Source of the DNA: an uncultured Paracoccaceae bacterium
GTDB taxonomy: Bacteria > Pseudomonadota > Alphaproteobacteria > Rhodobacterales > Rhodobacteraceae
Assembly (NCBI GenBank): GCA_938049225.1
Contig: CALICM010000007.1
Location: 1 to 64,000 of the forward strand
DNA: 64,000 nt
Reading direction: 5' to 3'
The translations under genes and the position numbers were made by a program. This document shows positions 35,378-44,143 of this stretch, piece after piece; the stretch's first letter is position 1; every line of letters starts with the position of its first letter. The notes below the pieces were generated by a model that saw only the letters and a program-made list of their open reading frames with translations, was not told the origin of the DNA and searched no databases.

Positions 35378-36367
35378 TCAGACCGTTAGTACAATCTTCC
35401 CAATATGGGTCGAGGCTTCCATCCGTGCATGCGCGGTCGCCGCCTGGTCCAGCGCGAAGCTTTGATCCATCACCGGGGCAATGCGCCCCGCCGCCAGCAG
35501 GGGCCAGACCTCGTGCTCCAGTTCGGCGGCCATCGCAGCTTTGGCCGCTACGGATTGCGGGCGCAGGGTCGAGCCGGTGATGGTCAGCCGTTTGACCATC
35601 GTGGGCGCCAGGTTCAGTTCAACCTTAGGCCCCTGCAAAAAAGCGATCATGACCAACCGCCCATCCTCGTCCAGCAATTTTAGGTCCCGCGCGATGTAAT
35701 CGCCACCCACCATATTCAGGCTCAGATCGATCCCATCCGCCGCCGCGCGCAGCGCCGCGACATAGTCTTCCTCGCGATAATTCACCGCCACCTCGGCCCC
35801 CAACGCCACGCAGGCCGCGCATTTCTCGGGGCTACCTGCCGTCGTGAAAATCCGCGCGCCACGCAGGCGTGCCAATTGGATCGCCGTCGTCCCGATCCCG
35901 GACGAGCCGCCATGTACCAAGAACCGCTCACCCGCTTGCAGACCGCCACGCTGCACGACATTGCTCCAAACGGTAAAAAACGTCTCGGGCACCGCCGCCG
36001 CTTGTTCCATCGAAAGCCCATCTGGCACCGGCAACGCATGCGCCGCGGGCGTCACCGCATACTCGGCGTACCCCCCGCCTGGCAGCAAAGCACAAACCGC
36101 GTCACCAATGGCCCAACGGTTGACGCAAAGACCAACAGCCGCGACCGTGCCTGCGCATTCCAAGCCAGGCAGATCCGACGCGCCAGCGGGCGGATCATAG
36201 GCCCCCGCGCGTTGCAGCGCGTCGGGGCGGTTCACACCTGCGGCGGCAACTTTGATCAAGATCTCGTTCGGACCGGGCACCGGGACCGGACGCTGGGTGG
36301 GCCGCAAAACCTCCGGCCCCCCGGGTTTGGTGATCTCAATGGCCGTCATGTGATCGGGGATGGTCAT
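35378..36367 (-). CDS. NAD(P)H-quinone oxidoreductase, zeta-crystallin/PIG3 type
   Basis: Zinc-independent medium-chain dehydrogenase/reductase, 329 residues. N-terminal GroES-like domain with AAGVNRPDALQRAGAYDPPAGASD typical of the TP53I3/PIG3 quinone reductases, then a Rossmann domain with LVHGGSSGIGTTAIQLA for NADPH. It reduces quinones or related electrophiles by one electron; the physiological substrate is not known. The start codon overlaps the stop of the aminotransferase gene (ATGA at 36364-36367), so these two form an operon read leftwards. Confidence 0.9.
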   Translation of the reverse strand: MTIPDHMTAIEITKPGGPEVLRPTQRPVPVPGPNEILIKVAAAGVNRPDALQRAGAYDPPAGASDLPGLECAGTVAAVGLCVNRWAIGDAVCALLPGGGYAEYAVTPAAHALPVPDGLSMEQAAAVPETFFTVWSNVVQRGGLQAGERFLVHGGSSGIGTTAIQLARLRGARIFTTAGSPEKCAACVALGAEVAVNYREEDYVAALRAAADGIDLSLNMVGGDYIARDLKLLDEDGRLVMIAFLQGPKVELNLAPTMVKRLTITGSTLRPQSVAAKAAMAAELEHEVWPLLAAGRIAPVMDQSFALDQAATAHARMEASTHIGKIVLTV

Positions 36368-37239
36368 TCGGCGGCCTCCGGCATCTGATGGGCAAAATCC
36401 CAGTAAAGTGCGCGCGCCCGCTGGCTCACCAGACCATAAGGCAGGTCACGCGCCTCGAACCGGGTCACGGGCATCACTTTCGCGGCATTGCCGGTCACGA
36501 AGATCTCATCGGCCACTTCGAAATCCGCAACGGACATCGCGGTCTCAAGCACCTCCAGACCATCGCCGCGCAACAACTCGATAATCCGCGCCCGCGTGAT
36601 CCCCGCCAAAAACGTCCCGTTCGGCACCGGTGTTGTGACCACCCCGTCACGCACGGCAAAAACATTGGTCGAGGCGGTCTCGGCCACATGCCCTTCAAGA
36701 TCCAACGACAGCGCATTGTGAAACCCCCGCGCGCGGGCATCGCGCACGATGCGCGCGTTGTTGGGGTACAGACAGGCCGCCTTGGCCTCGGTCAAAGCGG
36801 TATCCTGACGGGGGCGGCGGAAGGGTGAGACGGTGAGGGCCAAGCCATTGACCGGGTCCGGCATCGGCAGGTCCTCAATGCAAATCGCCATTGCGGTCGA
36901 GCCGGGCTGCGCATCGATCAATGCCTCAGTCGCCTCGGTCGACCACATCATCGGTCGCAGGTACAGCTCCGAACCAGGTGCAAATCGACCAACACCTTCG
37001 CGGATCAGTGCCGCGATCTCGGGTCCCTGCATCACAGGGTCCATTCCCATGGATGAGGCAGATCGCACGATGCGCGCGGCATGCAACTCAAGATCGGGCA
37101 TCACCCCTTCAAAGGCCCGCGCGCCATCGAACACCATGGTGCCCTGCCAGGTGCCGTGGTCTGCCGCGCCCATGATCGGCGTATTTCCCTCGTGCCAGGC
37201 ACCTTTGAACCAAGTTACCGCACGTTTACCTAATACCAC
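36364..37239 (-). CDS. Branched-chain amino acid aminotransferase-like protein (class IV)
   Basis: Fold-type IV PLP aminotransferase, 291 residues. It has the expected catalytic lysine in ALTEAKAACLYPNN and the ETASTNVFAVRDGVV segment that binds the cofactor. DGARAFEGV is close to IlvE proteins (usual DG.. .FEG). Relatives include IlvE and D-amino acid transaminases; substrate preference cannot be fixed. No ATG is available at the right place, so GTG 37239 is used. It shares a four-base overlap with the quinone reductase gene. Confidence 0.85.
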   Translation of the reverse strand: MVLGKRAVTWFKGAWHEGNTPIMGAADHGTWQGTMVFDGARAFEGVMPDLELHAARIVRSASSMGMDPVMQGPEIAALIREGVGRFAPGSELYLRPMMWSTEATEALIDAQPGSTAMAICIEDLPMPDPVNGLALTVSPFRRPRQDTALTEAKAACLYPNNARIVRDARARGFHNALSLDLEGHVAETASTNVFAVRDGVVTTPVPNGTFLAGITRARIIELLRGDGLEVLETAMSVADFEVADEIFVTGNAAKVMPVTRFEARDLPYGLVSQRARALYWDFAHQMPEAAE

Positions 37240-37342
37240 TGCTCAGCCCCCTGACACCACCGCGTTGTCCAGCGGTAGCGCATTTTTCCAATGCTTCGCA
37301 ATCTGTATCAAGGGGCTGTGCCATCCGTCCACACGGCTTGGT

Positions 37343-38065
37343 CTAGTGCCGCCAGCGCCCCGGCATATCCTCGGGCCCCGATTGGGGGCGGCGAATACGC
37401 TCCAGCAAACGGCCTGGGCCAATGTCGAACATGCGGCCCACGGGTGTGTCCTTGAGATCGGCTTTCACCTTCTCGAATTGCATCACATTAGCGATCCGCC
37501 GGGCGATGAAGGCGCGCGTCATTTCCATATCCGGACTGTCGTCACCCAGCCAATACAAAACGGCAGCAGAATAGACGCCCGACAGCATCACCCGCTTCGT
37601 ATACCAATTCACATCATCCGAAGTGTCGCCCAGAGCATTCCAAATCGTATCGGCGGTCTGCCAAATCGCCCGAGCGCCATCGGCCGCATGGATTGGCAAC
37701 GCAAACAGCGCGGCAGCGCGGCGAACGGCTTCGCGGTGGTCCGCGATCAGTTCCAGCCGGACTTCGATCGCGCGTGCCACGCGGTCAGAATAGCGAAGCG
37801 AGGTAAGATCCTCGGCCGCCAAGCGGTCCGCAAGTGCTGCATCGTTCATCTGATGAAACGCCAACGCGAGATCGACACCTCCGCGCGGAAAGGCCAAATG
37901 CGACAGGCCTTGGCCAATGCCCGCGTCTTGAACTGCTTCGGCCAAGACATGGTCGGTCCAACCGTCAAAAACGACATTGGGTAGGGCCGCTGCAACAACT
38001 TTGATTTTGGCGTCAGCGATAAAGTCTACGCCCTCGTCAGGCGCCTCTTGGGTATTTTTCGTCAT
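37343..38065 (-). CDS. COQ9 family protein, ubiquinone biosynthesis
   Basis: A 240-residue alphaproteobacterial COQ9 homologue. The family has a TetR-like fold that binds lipids instead of DNA and assists COQ7-dependent hydroxylation in ubiquinone synthesis. The region YTKRVMLSGVYSAAVLYWLGDDSPDM is the most conserved COQ9 stretch. The C-terminus is basic. ATG 38065 has GAGAG just upstream. The gene is divergent from rpsU, with about 115 bp between starts. Confidence 0.9.
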   Translation of the reverse strand: MTKNTQEAPDEGVDFIADAKIKVVAAALPNVVFDGWTDHVLAEAVQDAGIGQGLSHLAFPRGGVDLALAFHQMNDAALADRLAAEDLTSLRYSDRVARAIEVRLELIADHREAVRRAAALFALPIHAADGARAIWQTADTIWNALGDTSDDVNWYTKRVMLSGVYSAAVLYWLGDDSPDMEMTRAFIARRIANVMQFEKVKADLKDTPVGRMFDIGPGRLLERIRRPQSGPEDMPGRWRH

Positions 38066-38180
38066 GGTCACTCTCTCATATTCCACTCTATCCGGGTGTG
38101 GACAGGGCGGCATGACGTTGCTATATAGCCCGCTCCTGCGAGATATCGAAACAAATCAACACGAAAGGTGGTGAAAACCA

Positions 38181-38387
38181 GTGCAGGTACAAGTTCGCGA
38201 CAACAATGTTGATCAGGCGCTTCGTGCGCTTAAGAAAAAACTTCAGCGCGAGGGCGTGTTCCGCGAGATGAAGCTTCGGCAACATTTCGAGAAACCCTCC
38301 GTAAAAAAGGCCCGTGAAAAGGCCGAGGCCGTGCGCCGTGCGCGTAAACTCGCGCGTAAGAAATTGCAACGCGAAGGTATGCTGTAA
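38181..38387 (+). CDS. rpsU: Ribosomal protein bS21
   Basis: A 68-residue, very basic small-subunit protein, involved in initiation through the mRNA platform. The start [20 protein letters not shown] and the helical Lys/Arg-rich C-terminus are the bS21 pattern. The start codon is GTG at 38181, set by AGGTGGT eight bases upstream. The first residue is therefore formyl-methionine despite GTG. A hairpin with T-run follows, so it is probably monocistronic. Confidence 0.95.
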   Translation: MQVQVRDNNVDQALRALKKKLQREGVFREMKLRQHFEKPSVKKAREKAEAVRRARKLARKKLQREGML

Positions 38388-38426
38388 GACCGGAACGGTC
38401 TGCGCCACCACTGTATGATGCGACGG

Positions 38427-38455
38427 GCCCCGGGTGATATGCTGCGGGGCTTTGT
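38427..38455 (+). terminator. Probable rpsU terminator
   Basis: GCCCCG (38427-38432) pairs with CGGGGC (38445-38450) across a 12-base loop, followed by TTTGT. A smaller GACCG-GAA-CGGTC hairpin lies at the stop codon of rpsU. The large loop makes this moderate. Confidence 0.5.
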
Positions 38456-38488
38456 CATGTCTGGGCAATGGGTCAAGGGGCTTGAGCG

Positions 38489-39247
38489 ATGTTGAACACC
38501 GCAGGTCGTCGAATCTATGCCATCGGCGACATTCATGGGTGCATCGACGATCTGACGGCCATGCTAACCTTAATCGACCTGGATCTGGCGGCGGATCCAA
38601 CATCCCATCCTCTGCTGATTTTCGTCGGCGACTATACCGACCGTGGCCCCAACAGCCGGGCGGTGATCGACGCTCTGATCCAGGTACAACACGGCCCCAT
38701 CCCGGCGGTGTTTTTGCTGGGCAATCACGATCAGATGTTTTTGGACTACCTTGTCGATCCGACAGCGCCAGCCACCGCCAAATATCATTGGCTCGAGGCG
38801 CCCTTGGGTGGCGGCGCGACGCTGGCCTCCTACGGGGTGCCTGGCGCAGATCCTATGAACCCGGAGGCCACTTGCAAGGCGTTTGCTGCGGCGGTCCCCT
38901 CCGGTCACCGCGCATTCCTGGAACAGGCCTCGCTGTGGTTCAGCCTGGGGAGCTATGCCTTTGTACATGCGGGGATCCGCCCCGGTGTTCCCCTTCAGCA
39001 GCAGGCCAAACAGGATCTGATTTGGATCAGGGATCCCTTCCTGCGTCACGCGAAACCGCACGACAGCATCGTCGTTCATGGCCATACGCCGGTGCGCGAA
39101 ATTGAGCATCATGACAATCGCATTAACATCGACACGGGCGTGGTTTTCGGCAGGCGTCTGTCATGCCTGGTGCTTAAGGGTGATCAGGCCTGGGATTTAC
39201 GCCCGACAGGTCTGGTCCCTGTCCACCCTAGATCTCAACAGACCTAA
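38489..39247 (+). CDS. Metallophosphoesterase, PPP-like Ser/Thr phosphatase family
   Basis: A 252-residue calcineurin-like phosphoesterase with all metal-binding motifs in order: GDIHG, GDYTDRGPNS, LLGNHDQM, FVHAG and VVHGHTP. This is the bacterial PPP/ApaH-like arrangement, so substrates could be phosphoproteins or dinucleotide polyphosphates; ApaH proper differs in length and surrounding residues. It ends by a four-base overlap with the hydrolase gene on the other strand. Confidence 0.88.
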   Translation: MLNTAGRRIYAIGDIHGCIDDLTAMLTLIDLDLAADPTSHPLLIFVGDYTDRGPNSRAVIDALIQVQHGPIPAVFLLGNHDQMFLDYLVDPTAPATAKYHWLEAPLGGGATLASYGVPGADPMNPEATCKAFAAAVPSGHRAFLEQASLWFSLGSYAFVHAGIRPGVPLQQQAKQDLIWIRDPFLRHAKPHDSIVVHGHTPVREIEHHDNRINIDTGVVFGRRLSCLVLKGDQAWDLRPTGLVPVHPRSQQT

Positions 39248-40065
39248 CGTGCGCCACGCAAGACGCGGATGAACGAAATAGCGTCATCCACCGCGCCAAA
39301 ACGGGCCAAATTCTCGTGCCCTCCGCCGGTATAGACTTCCATGAACTTTGGCTGAACAGCTGCGGTGAACACGCGTTTTCCCAACTCTAGTGGTACGCGT
39401 TCGTCGATATTGCCGTGCAAGACCAAAACCGGCGCGCCAGCCCGGCTGATCCAGCCGATCGTATCATAGCGCTGCCCCGAGAAAACCGCACAGCCAGGCG
39501 AGAACCGCAGCATACCGGCTTTGATGGCACAAAGGTCCGTATAAGGCGCTTCAAGGATCAGGGCCAATTCCTCTTGCTCGGCCGCTAGACGGGCCGCCAA
39601 TCCTGTCCCCAGCGAGAAGCCATAGATCACCCGATCCGTATCCGAAATCCGCCGCCCGAAAAGCTGATCCAACCCTGCATAGACCCGCAGGGCATCGCGA
39701 TACAGCGCTTCCTCGGACGGCTTACCGCTTTGCCCGCCCCCGCCCCGATAAGCCATGGCCACCACACCAAAGCCCGCGCGCGCAAAGCGGCGCAGCCGTG
39801 GTTCATCCACAGACAGACTGCCGCTGTGGCCCATGAAATAGATTACAACCGGTTGGCCCGGTTCCGGTTGCGTGACCCAAACGGTCAGCGCCGGATCCGC
39901 CCCAAACGCCGGAATTTGCTTCACCTCGGTCCGGGGCATATCGATGGGCCGGGCCGGTGTGGGATCAAAAACATAAATCAGGCTGATGCGGGCGATAAAC
40001 ACGCCCCCCAGCAAGACCGCAAAGCTGAGAAGAACAACTATTAAGAACCGAAAGGCGACCGACAT
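39244..40065 (-). CDS. Membrane-anchored alpha/beta hydrolase
   Basis: A 273-residue protein with an N-terminal hydrophobic anchor (about residues 5-30) and a serine-hydrolase domain. The nucleophile elbow is GFSLGTG (GxSxG); the acid is probably in HGNIDERVP and the histidine in GGGHENL near the C-terminus. It resembles the bem46/ABHD13-type hydrolases. The active site would be on the periplasmic face if the anchor is an uncleaved signal. Its ATG shares a base with the stop of the lipoprotein gene upstream. Confidence 0.82.
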   Translation of the reverse strand: MSVAFRFLIVVLLSFAVLLGGVFIARISLIYVFDPTPARPIDMPRTEVKQIPAFGADPALTVWVTQPEPGQPVVIYFMGHSGSLSVDEPRLRRFARAGFGVVAMAYRGGGGQSGKPSEEALYRDALRVYAGLDQLFGRRISDTDRVIYGFSLGTGLAARLAAEQEELALILEAPYTDLCAIKAGMLRFSPGCAVFSGQRYDTIGWISRAGAPVLVLHGNIDERVPLELGKRVFTAAVQPKFMEVYTGGGHENLARFGAVDDAISFIRVLRGAR

Positions 40066-40649
40066 CAACCGGTGGGGACCGCCTTTTCACGGTCCTCCTC
40101 GTAGCGGTAGCGGTCGATGACGCCAGGCATTTGCGCGACCCGCCGCCGCAGCGCCTCGGGGAAGAACGAGCGCCCCAAATCGACACCTGGCAAACTGTCG
40201 TTCAAAACCCCAAAGGTGTGATAGGTGCAGAACATCTTTGGCGAGGGGCCTTGCGCCTGCGTGCGACGCAACGCTGACTCGGCCACTTGCGCGGTCACCG
40301 GGATCCGCTGGATATGAACGTAATGCGAAAAACGTGCGTGATACCGCTCGTAATAGCTGACCATTCGGTTCGTGGCGCCATAGTGAATGTCGCCTCGCTC
40401 GATCAGGTCTTCGTGCTGGAACGTGCCTGCGGGATCGTAAATCACCCGCTCGGACGCATTGATGATCAGCGCTGTATGTGCCGCCCGCTCGCTTCGGCGG
40501 TCCACCATTGAGACGACTTCGACATAGGGCACCTCGGCCGAGGCGAAACGTGCGGCGGCGATACTTTCTTTGGTGGCCCCAACCTCAACCGCGCAGGCAG
40601 AAGCCAGGGTCAGACACCCTAACAGTATAGCTGCCCGAACCGCTTTCAT
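40065..40649 (-). CDS. Putative lipoprotein with possible permuted papain-like fold
   Basis: A 194-residue predicted lipoprotein; the signal ends LASACAVE, with cysteine in a lipobox-like place. I do not recognise the family firmly. The pattern RAAHTALIINASERVIYDPAGTF followed, 70 residues on, by KMFCTYHTFGVL places a conserved histidine before a cysteine. That order is found in permuted NlpC/P60 (YiiX/papain-like) enzymes, so an amidase or peptidase role is possible, but this is only a motif-level guess. It lies in a tight operon after the cytochrome oxidase subunit IV gene. Confidence 0.6.
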   Translation of the reverse strand: MKAVRAAILLGCLTLASACAVEVGATKESIAAARFASAEVPYVEVVSMVDRRSERAAHTALIINASERVIYDPAGTFQHEDLIERGDIHYGATNRMVSYYERYHARFSHYVHIQRIPVTAQVAESALRRTQAQGPSPKMFCTYHTFGVLNDSLPGVDLGRSFFPEALRRRVAQMPGVIDRYRYEEDREKAVPTG

Positions 40650-40665
40650 CGCCCCTCACGCCGTC

Positions 40666-41037
40666 TCACCCGCTGGCTGCGCGGGTGCACTGTCGTTCCG
40701 CTCGATCGTACTCTGATCCAAATTGTTCGTTAAAGGCTACAATCGTTGGATCATCGAACTCTGCGCCAGTGGATAACACGTTCATAAGGTTCATCAACGC
40801 CCGGACGCCGTTGTTGCCAAATCTGTCTTCAAAGCGTGACAAGATGCACACGGCCCGGTCGCGCTTGGCGCCGACGGGCAGACGTTGAACTTGCGAGCCT
40901 GGGAGTTGCGATTGGAACCGCTCGGACAACCGCAAGAAGCGGTCAACCGTGCCGTTGTCAACGGCAAGGGAGGCGGATGCCGTCAAAAAGAGGAAGCAAA
41001 ATGACGCAGCCATTAAGCTGCCGCGCCACCAGGTCAT
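40666..41037 (-). CDS. Small exported protein of unknown function
   Basis: A 123-residue protein with a signal peptide (MTWWRGSLMAASFCFLFLTASASLA) and a short mature part containing two cysteines (AVCILSRF and ERQCTR), which could pair in the periplasm. I do not recognise its family. The ATG overlaps the stop of the subunit IV gene by one base, and the lipoprotein gene starts 16 bp after its own stop, so it is within the same operon. Confidence 0.65.
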   Translation of the reverse strand: MTWWRGSLMAASFCFLFLTASASLAVDNGTVDRFLRLSERFQSQLPGSQVQRLPVGAKRDRAVCILSRFEDRFGNNGVRALMNLMNVLSTGAEFDDPTIVAFNEQFGSEYDRAERQCTRAASG

Positions 41038-41171
41038 CAGGAGTTGAAAATCGCCAGAAAGATCAAAATACCGGCGCTAATCCCAAAGAGCCAAATCCAG
41101 AATTTTATGAACCCTTCAAACACACGCTCTTGGTCACTGATGTCCATCTTACCATGTTCGTGTTCACTCAT
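41037..41171 (-). CDS. aa3-type cytochrome c oxidase subunit IV
   Basis: A 44-residue open frame: a histidine/glutamate-rich start (MSEHEHGKMDIS), then the conserved QERVFEGFIKF and one hydrophobic helix (WIWLFGISAGILIFLAIF). This matches the small bacterial subunit IV (COX_aa3 type) that packs against subunits I-III; it is not needed for electron transfer. AGAGGA lies 10 bases upstream of the ATG. It is the first gene of a four-gene run continuing to 39244, although the main oxidase genes are not here. Easily missed because of its size. Confidence 0.88.
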   Translation of the reverse strand: MSEHEHGKMDISDQERVFEGFIKFWIWLFGISAGILIFLAIFNS

Positions 41172-41282
41172 TGTCGGATGTCCTCTGGCGTTACGACTCT
41201 CTTACTGTTCAACTACAAAAAGGTAAACAGATTGTCACGCGCTACGCGATCACTGACAAAGGTTTGACGCCCAGTTTACCGC

Positions 41283-42323
41283 TTACACAACTGCCTGATA
41301 AACCCAAGCCCCATCGCCGCGGCGCGTGCGGGAAACCCGGTTGTGGGCCCAAAGATGGTTCAAATGTCCCACTGCCTCGGCCAAGGCCAGACCGTATTCC
41401 CCGTCGCCAATTGTGCGCTTGTAGAGCGGCGCAAAGCAGTCATGCGCTGTGCGCGGGGTGGTCAAATGCTCCAGCAAGCGCGCCAAGGCACCGTGGTGGT
41501 TTTCGGCCAATTGGTCCAGCCGCAGGGGTAGACCTGTGAAGGGCAGCTTGTGGCCCGGCAGGACCATCTGTTGCGCGGTTGCGAGACCTGCGAACCGCGT
41601 GCAGCTCTCGATCCAGTCGCCGACGCTGTCAGCCTCGGGCTCGGTCGGATAGACGCCCAGATTGGGCGAGATCCCGGGCAAAATCTGATCCCCCGCGATC
41701 ACAAGCGCCCCGTCTGTCGACCAGAGCGTCGCATGCTCGGGCGCGTGCCCGTGGCCGATGTGCACCACCCAGTCCCGGCCGCCCGCTGTCAGCCGCTCCC
41801 CTTGGACGATCCGTCGATAGCCCACCGGGATCGGATAGACGATATCCGCGAAATTCAGCGGCCTTGCCGCCACACGCGCCGCATAGACCGCCGGATCCAT
41901 CCCGGCCGAGCGATAATACGCCAGCGCTTGGTCGCTGGGCTGGTCCTGCACATCCAAAGTCAACATCCTGGCCATCAGCCAGGCCGTCCGCGTGGCCCAG
42001 ATCTCGGCCCCCCGTTCGGCCAGCCACCCGGCCATACCGACATGATCGGGGTGATGGTGGGTCAGGATCACCCGATGCACCGGGCGCCCGCCCAAGGGAC
42101 CGGCGAGCAACTGCTCCCACACCGCCTCGCCACGTTTGGAATGCATGCCGCAATCCACCAATGTCCAGCCATCGCCATCGTACAACGCAAAGGCGTTCAC
42201 ATGCTTCAGCGGCCCAGGCAACGGCAAGCGGATCCACAGGACCCCTTCGGCGACCCGCAGGGCTTGCCCATCCTCGGGCGCAACCTGGTGCGGGAAGTGC
42301 AGCCCCGCCGCATCACCGTCCAC
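41283..42323 (-). CDS. MBL-fold metallo-hydrolase
   Basis: A 346-residue metallo-beta-lactamase-fold protein. The zinc motif HHHPDH (THxHxDH type) lies at about residue 90, with further ligands in HIGHGHAPEH and AGDQILPGISP. A C-terminal helical domain of about 100 residues follows, as in the group near lactamase-like 2 and glyoxalase II-like hydrolases. The most likely start is GTG 42323, two bases after the acyl-CoA dehydrogenase stop; a longer frame would lie within that gene. Co-transcription suggests a thioester-hydrolase role in the same catabolic step, but this is inference. Confidence 0.85.
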   Translation of the reverse strand: MDGDAAGLHFPHQVAPEDGQALRVAEGVLWIRLPLPGPLKHVNAFALYDGDGWTLVDCGMHSKRGEAVWEQLLAGPLGGRPVHRVILTHHHPDHVGMAGWLAERGAEIWATRTAWLMARMLTLDVQDQPSDQALAYYRSAGMDPAVYAARVAARPLNFADIVYPIPVGYRRIVQGERLTAGGRDWVVHIGHGHAPEHATLWSTDGALVIAGDQILPGISPNLGVYPTEPEADSVGDWIESCTRFAGLATAQQMVLPGHKLPFTGLPLRLDQLAENHHGALARLLEHLTTPRTAHDCFAPLYKRTIGDGEYGLALAEAVGHLNHLWAHNRVSRTRRGDGAWVYQAVV

Positions 42324-42325
42324 GG

Positions 42326-44041
42326 CTAGGAGGCCAGCGCGTCGGCATCCAGGGCATAGAGGTCCCCCGCGCCCTCGACCGCCACCCGGCACAGCGCGGG
42401 AACCTCGGGCAGCAACTGCCGCAGCGCAAAGCGGGCCAGGGCCAGTCGGTCGGCATTGCCATCAGCCAGCGCGCCCTTCAGCAGGTAGTGCCCACCCAAG
42501 GTCAATCCAAAGGCGCGCAAATAGGGGACCGAGCCCGCGAAACGGTCGTTCATCTCGGCCGCCTCAAGCAGGCCCTTCGTGGCGTCCGACACCGCCTCAT
42601 GCGCCCGTCGCAAGTCATCGCCCAATTCGGGATGCGCCGCCTCGCCCGCGGCGACTGTGTCCCGGACCTCGTCCAACAAGGCGCGGATCCCAACGCCGCC
42701 GTCCATCATCTTGCGGCCCACCAAGTCCATCGCTTGGATCCCGTTGGTGCCCTCGTAAATCGTGGCCACCCGGACGTCGCGGTAGTACTGCGCCGCCCCC
42801 GTCTCTTCGATATAGCCCATGCCGCCATGCACCTGCACACCGGTTTCGGCGACCTCGCAGCCCACATCCGTGCCAAAAGCCTTGGCAATGGGCGTCAGAA
42901 CGGCCGCCCGAGTCGCCCAGTCATCGCCCTCGCCGGCGCGGGCCATATCCAAGCTCAGCGCGCAATCCAGGCAGATCGCGCGGACCATGCTGGTCAGGGC
43001 TTTCATGGTCATCATCATGCGGCGCACATCCGCGTGATCCAGGATCGTCCCGGTCCCCCCTTCGATCGGCACCTTGCCCTGCTTGCGCTCAAGCGCATAG
43101 GCCAGCGCCTTTTGATACGCCGCCTCAGCGATGCCCAGGCCCTGCACGCCGACGCCCAGACGCGCGTTGTTCATCATCGTGAACATCGCCGCCATCCCGC
43201 CCTGCGGCTCACCCACCAACCAGCCGGTGGCACGGTCGTATTCCATCACCGCCGTCGGGCTGCCGTGAAGGCCCATCTTATGTTCAAGGCTGATCGGGCG
43301 CAGGCTGTTGGCCACGCCCAGCTTGCCATCTTCGTTGGGGATGATTTTGGGGACCAGGAACAGACTGATCCCCCGCGTCCCTGGACCACCTTCGGACAGG
43401 CGCGCCAGGACCAGATGGCACACATTCTCGGCCATGTCGTGATCGCCCCAGCTGATATAGATCTTTTGCCCGCTGACAGCATAGGTGCCATCGCCATTGG
43501 ACTCTGCCCTGCTGCGCAGAGCGCCCACGTCGGACCCCGCTTGCGGCTCGGTCAAATTCATCGTGCCGGTCCACTCACCGCTGTTCAGCTTTGGCAGATA
43601 CAAATCCCGCAACATGTCGCTGCCATGATGCTCCAGCGCTTCGATCTGGCCCTGGGTCAGCAGCGGGTTCAACCCCAGCGCCAGGCACGACGATGACATC
43701 ATCTCGTTCACGCAGGTGTTCAGCGTGAAGGGCAGCCCCATCCCGCCCCACTGTGGATCGCCCGAGATCCCCACCCAGCCGCCCTCGGCAATTGCGCGAA
43801 AGGCGTCGACAAAACCGGGGCTCGAGCGCACAACACCGTTTTCCAGCACCGCACCCTGCTGATCCGCACCCCAATTCAGCGGCGCCATGACATCCTGGGT
43901 CAGCTTCGCGGCCTCAAGCAGAATTGCCTCGGCCGTTTCGGGGGTGGCTTCGGCGAAACGCTCGGTCTCGGCCAGGCGTGGGGCACCCAGAACTGTGTTG
44001 AGCAAGAACTGCATCTCGCCAACCGGTGCTTGATACGTCAT
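42326..44041 (-). CDS. Acyl-CoA dehydrogenase, DmdC-like
   Basis: A flavin-dependent acyl-CoA dehydrogenase of 571 residues, longer than classical ones by a C-terminal domain (about 450-571), as in 3-methylmercaptopropionyl-CoA dehydrogenase (DmdC) and its relatives. GTMNLTEPQAGSDVG and QKIYISWGDHDM are FAD- and substrate-binding regions; the catalytic glutamate is in IYEGTNGIQAMDLVGRK. A DMSP-linked role is possible, but similar paralogues act on other acyl-CoAs. GGGAGGG precedes the ATG. It is divergent from the Sua5 gene and co-directional with the MBL hydrolase. Confidence 0.9.
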   Translation of the reverse strand: MTYQAPVGEMQFLLNTVLGAPRLAETERFAEATPETAEAILLEAAKLTQDVMAPLNWGADQQGAVLENGVVRSSPGFVDAFRAIAEGGWVGISGDPQWGGMGLPFTLNTCVNEMMSSSCLALGLNPLLTQGQIEALEHHGSDMLRDLYLPKLNSGEWTGTMNLTEPQAGSDVGALRSRAESNGDGTYAVSGQKIYISWGDHDMAENVCHLVLARLSEGGPGTRGISLFLVPKIIPNEDGKLGVANSLRPISLEHKMGLHGSPTAVMEYDRATGWLVGEPQGGMAAMFTMMNNARLGVGVQGLGIAEAAYQKALAYALERKQGKVPIEGGTGTILDHADVRRMMMTMKALTSMVRAICLDCALSLDMARAGEGDDWATRAAVLTPIAKAFGTDVGCEVAETGVQVHGGMGYIEETGAAQYYRDVRVATIYEGTNGIQAMDLVGRKMMDGGVGIRALLDEVRDTVAAGEAAHPELGDDLRRAHEAVSDATKGLLEAAEMNDRFAGSVPYLRAFGLTLGGHYLLKGALADGNADRLALARFALRQLLPEVPALCRVAVEGAGDLYALDADALAS

Positions 44042-44143
44042 CTGAACCCTCCCTTCGTGCTTGTGTCGCGCGGTGTTTCATCTCATATCGCTGGGGCGAA
44101 CCCTAGGGGCGCACGACCTGCGCGGCAAGGGATACACGAGGAT

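Noticed and set aside
41579-43696. A 705-codon open frame on the plus strand
   Set aside because: It is antisense to the MBL hydrolase and acyl-CoA dehydrogenase genes, has Arg/Pro/His-rich composition typical of reversed high-GC coding sequence, and resembles no family.
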